Below, one piece after another: positions 62,929 through 64,000 of a stretch of 64,000 nucleotides of DNA. Each line of letters starts with the position of its first letter. Position 1 is the first letter of the stretch. A program made the position numbers and the translations under genes. This stretch comes from Solea solea (lineage: Eukaryota > Chordata > Actinopteri > Pleuronectiformes > Soleidae), in assembly GCF_958295425.1 (NCBI RefSeq), contig NC_081139.1, forward strand, positions 16,009,888 to 16,073,887, written 5' to 3'. The notes beneath the pieces were generated by a model, which was not told the DNA's origin, ran no database searches, and worked only from the letters and a program-made list of their open reading frames with translations.

Positions 62929-64000
62929 CTACACACACACACACACACACACAGAAAGAGAGATGATATTGTCTGTGACTGTTATTTATCATGGATCCCC
63001 ACAACATCATGCTCAGGAGGTACAGAGCCAGTGATATGGGCGTGAAGATGACGCCGTAAAAGCACTTTAATTGGTTGCTATGTGCAAAATAATGGCTTCA
63101 TATAGATGTATATATATATATATATGTGCATTTATCATCACAGTGGCCTGAGTCATAGAAGTTTTTTATCTATGTTATGTTTTTATCTAAGTTCAGATTC
63201 TTTTGCAGAGAGTGAATGAGGTAATGAGACACAGTCAGTGCGGACTTTCCTGTATGCACCGACATGAAACCCAAATATAGCTGCACTTATCTCATTTCTA
63301 TAGCAGTGGTGACTAAATCAAACTGCTTTCATTGAACACATTTCCTATCGTGTGTCGCATGAGAGACCTCCACAGGATTCTAGCTAAGAAAAGCTTAGAA
63401 AAACTACAGCCATAGCAACAGGGTCAACTTGCCTCGTCTCGAAGCTTATATATGTTTTTTGCCATCACCTATTTTGGGAATACAACACAATAAAAGCTAA
63501 TTATGACATTACAGTTCCATTTCTTTCAAGGACCCCCTAGTGGTAAAATAAGATGTAATATACAGCACAGCTCGTGTTCGCAGAAAAGTTAATGTGAGGC
63601 CTGTTGTTGTGGCGATTCAGGCTCAGTCACATAAGTGAGGTAGACTCAAAAAGGACACTGAGGTGAGAGCAACAAATAAAATCATTTCCTTATTATTATA
63701 ATGTGGTAATCCTATGCTATTAGCCGACGTAAAGCAGAGAACAAAATGCCCCTGTAATGTTCCCACAGGGACTCATAATAACACATCAACTGCTTCAGTA
63801 GCCAGCAGTGAATTAGACAGAGACGCTGCAAAATTCCTGCAATTCTCTGAGGGATGTGCGATTAGATGGGCTCCACAGCACTTTGTCTGCTGCCTTTACA
63901 TGATCACAGAACCAGGATGAGTTTATCACTGAGGACTACTTTGGTTGTAAAATTAATGTTGTTGTGAACATTACAAACTGCAAAAGTAAAAGCAATTTAA
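62929..64000 (-). other. cadps intron upstream of exon W1 (partial)
   Basis: Begins at the CA run 62931-62952 and holds a TA run near 63111-63126. No further C2-domain exon was seen before the window edge. Confidence 0.85.

Overview
The window is animal nuclear DNA, most likely from a teleost fish. It is AT-rich, full of CA/GT microsatellites and short mobile elements, and its real coding sequence is a series of short minus-strand blocks with clean GT-AG borders. A full-length tRNA-headed SINE of the fish V-SINE type, several typical fish MITE-like repeats and LINE remnants all fit a teleost. I cannot name the species.

There is one protein gene: a large internal part of cadps (CAPS1, calcium-dependent activator for secretion, a dense-core-vesicle priming factor). 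It runs on the minus strand from 62928 down to 13579. I placed 24 exons by joining reading frames across splice sites; every junction keeps phase. In 5' to 3' order they encode the end of the C2 domain, the whole PH domain, and the long helical MHD/MUN-like region that binds syntaxin/SNAREs. The N-terminal exons lie beyond position 64000. The last exons (about the final 95 residues in mammals) lie left of position 1, because I found none of them in the 13.6 kb before the leftmost exon. Diagnostic residues favour CAPS1 over CAPS2; I cannot tell cadpsa from cadpsb.

The most interesting content is splicing structure. There is a 12-nt microexon (replaces one Tyr by Ser-Gly-Leu-Lys-Asp), a 15-nt microexon (Phe-Val-Arg-Asp-Trp), two adjacent phase-1 alternative exons, a phase-2 Pro/Leu-rich cassette exon, and an unrecognised 171-nt open block at 46361-46531 that has splice sites and would insert in frame. 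Together they could produce many CAPS1 variants, probably in neurons.

The rest is intron. From left to right: 1-13578 holds a LINE remnant, a tRNA-like SINE fragment, microsatellites and blocks that look like conserved noncoding DNA; 13.7-31 kb holds a hAT-like MITE, a second TIR element and a V-SINE; 31-47 kb holds a degenerate MITE, a miRNA-like hairpin and a second LINE remnant; 47-64 kb holds further copies of the same MITE families, a third LINE remnant, a near-perfect 57-bp foldback and a V-SINE with a perfect 12-bp target-site duplication. I see no second protein gene, no functional tRNA or rRNA gene, and nothing bacterial such as CRISPR or operons.
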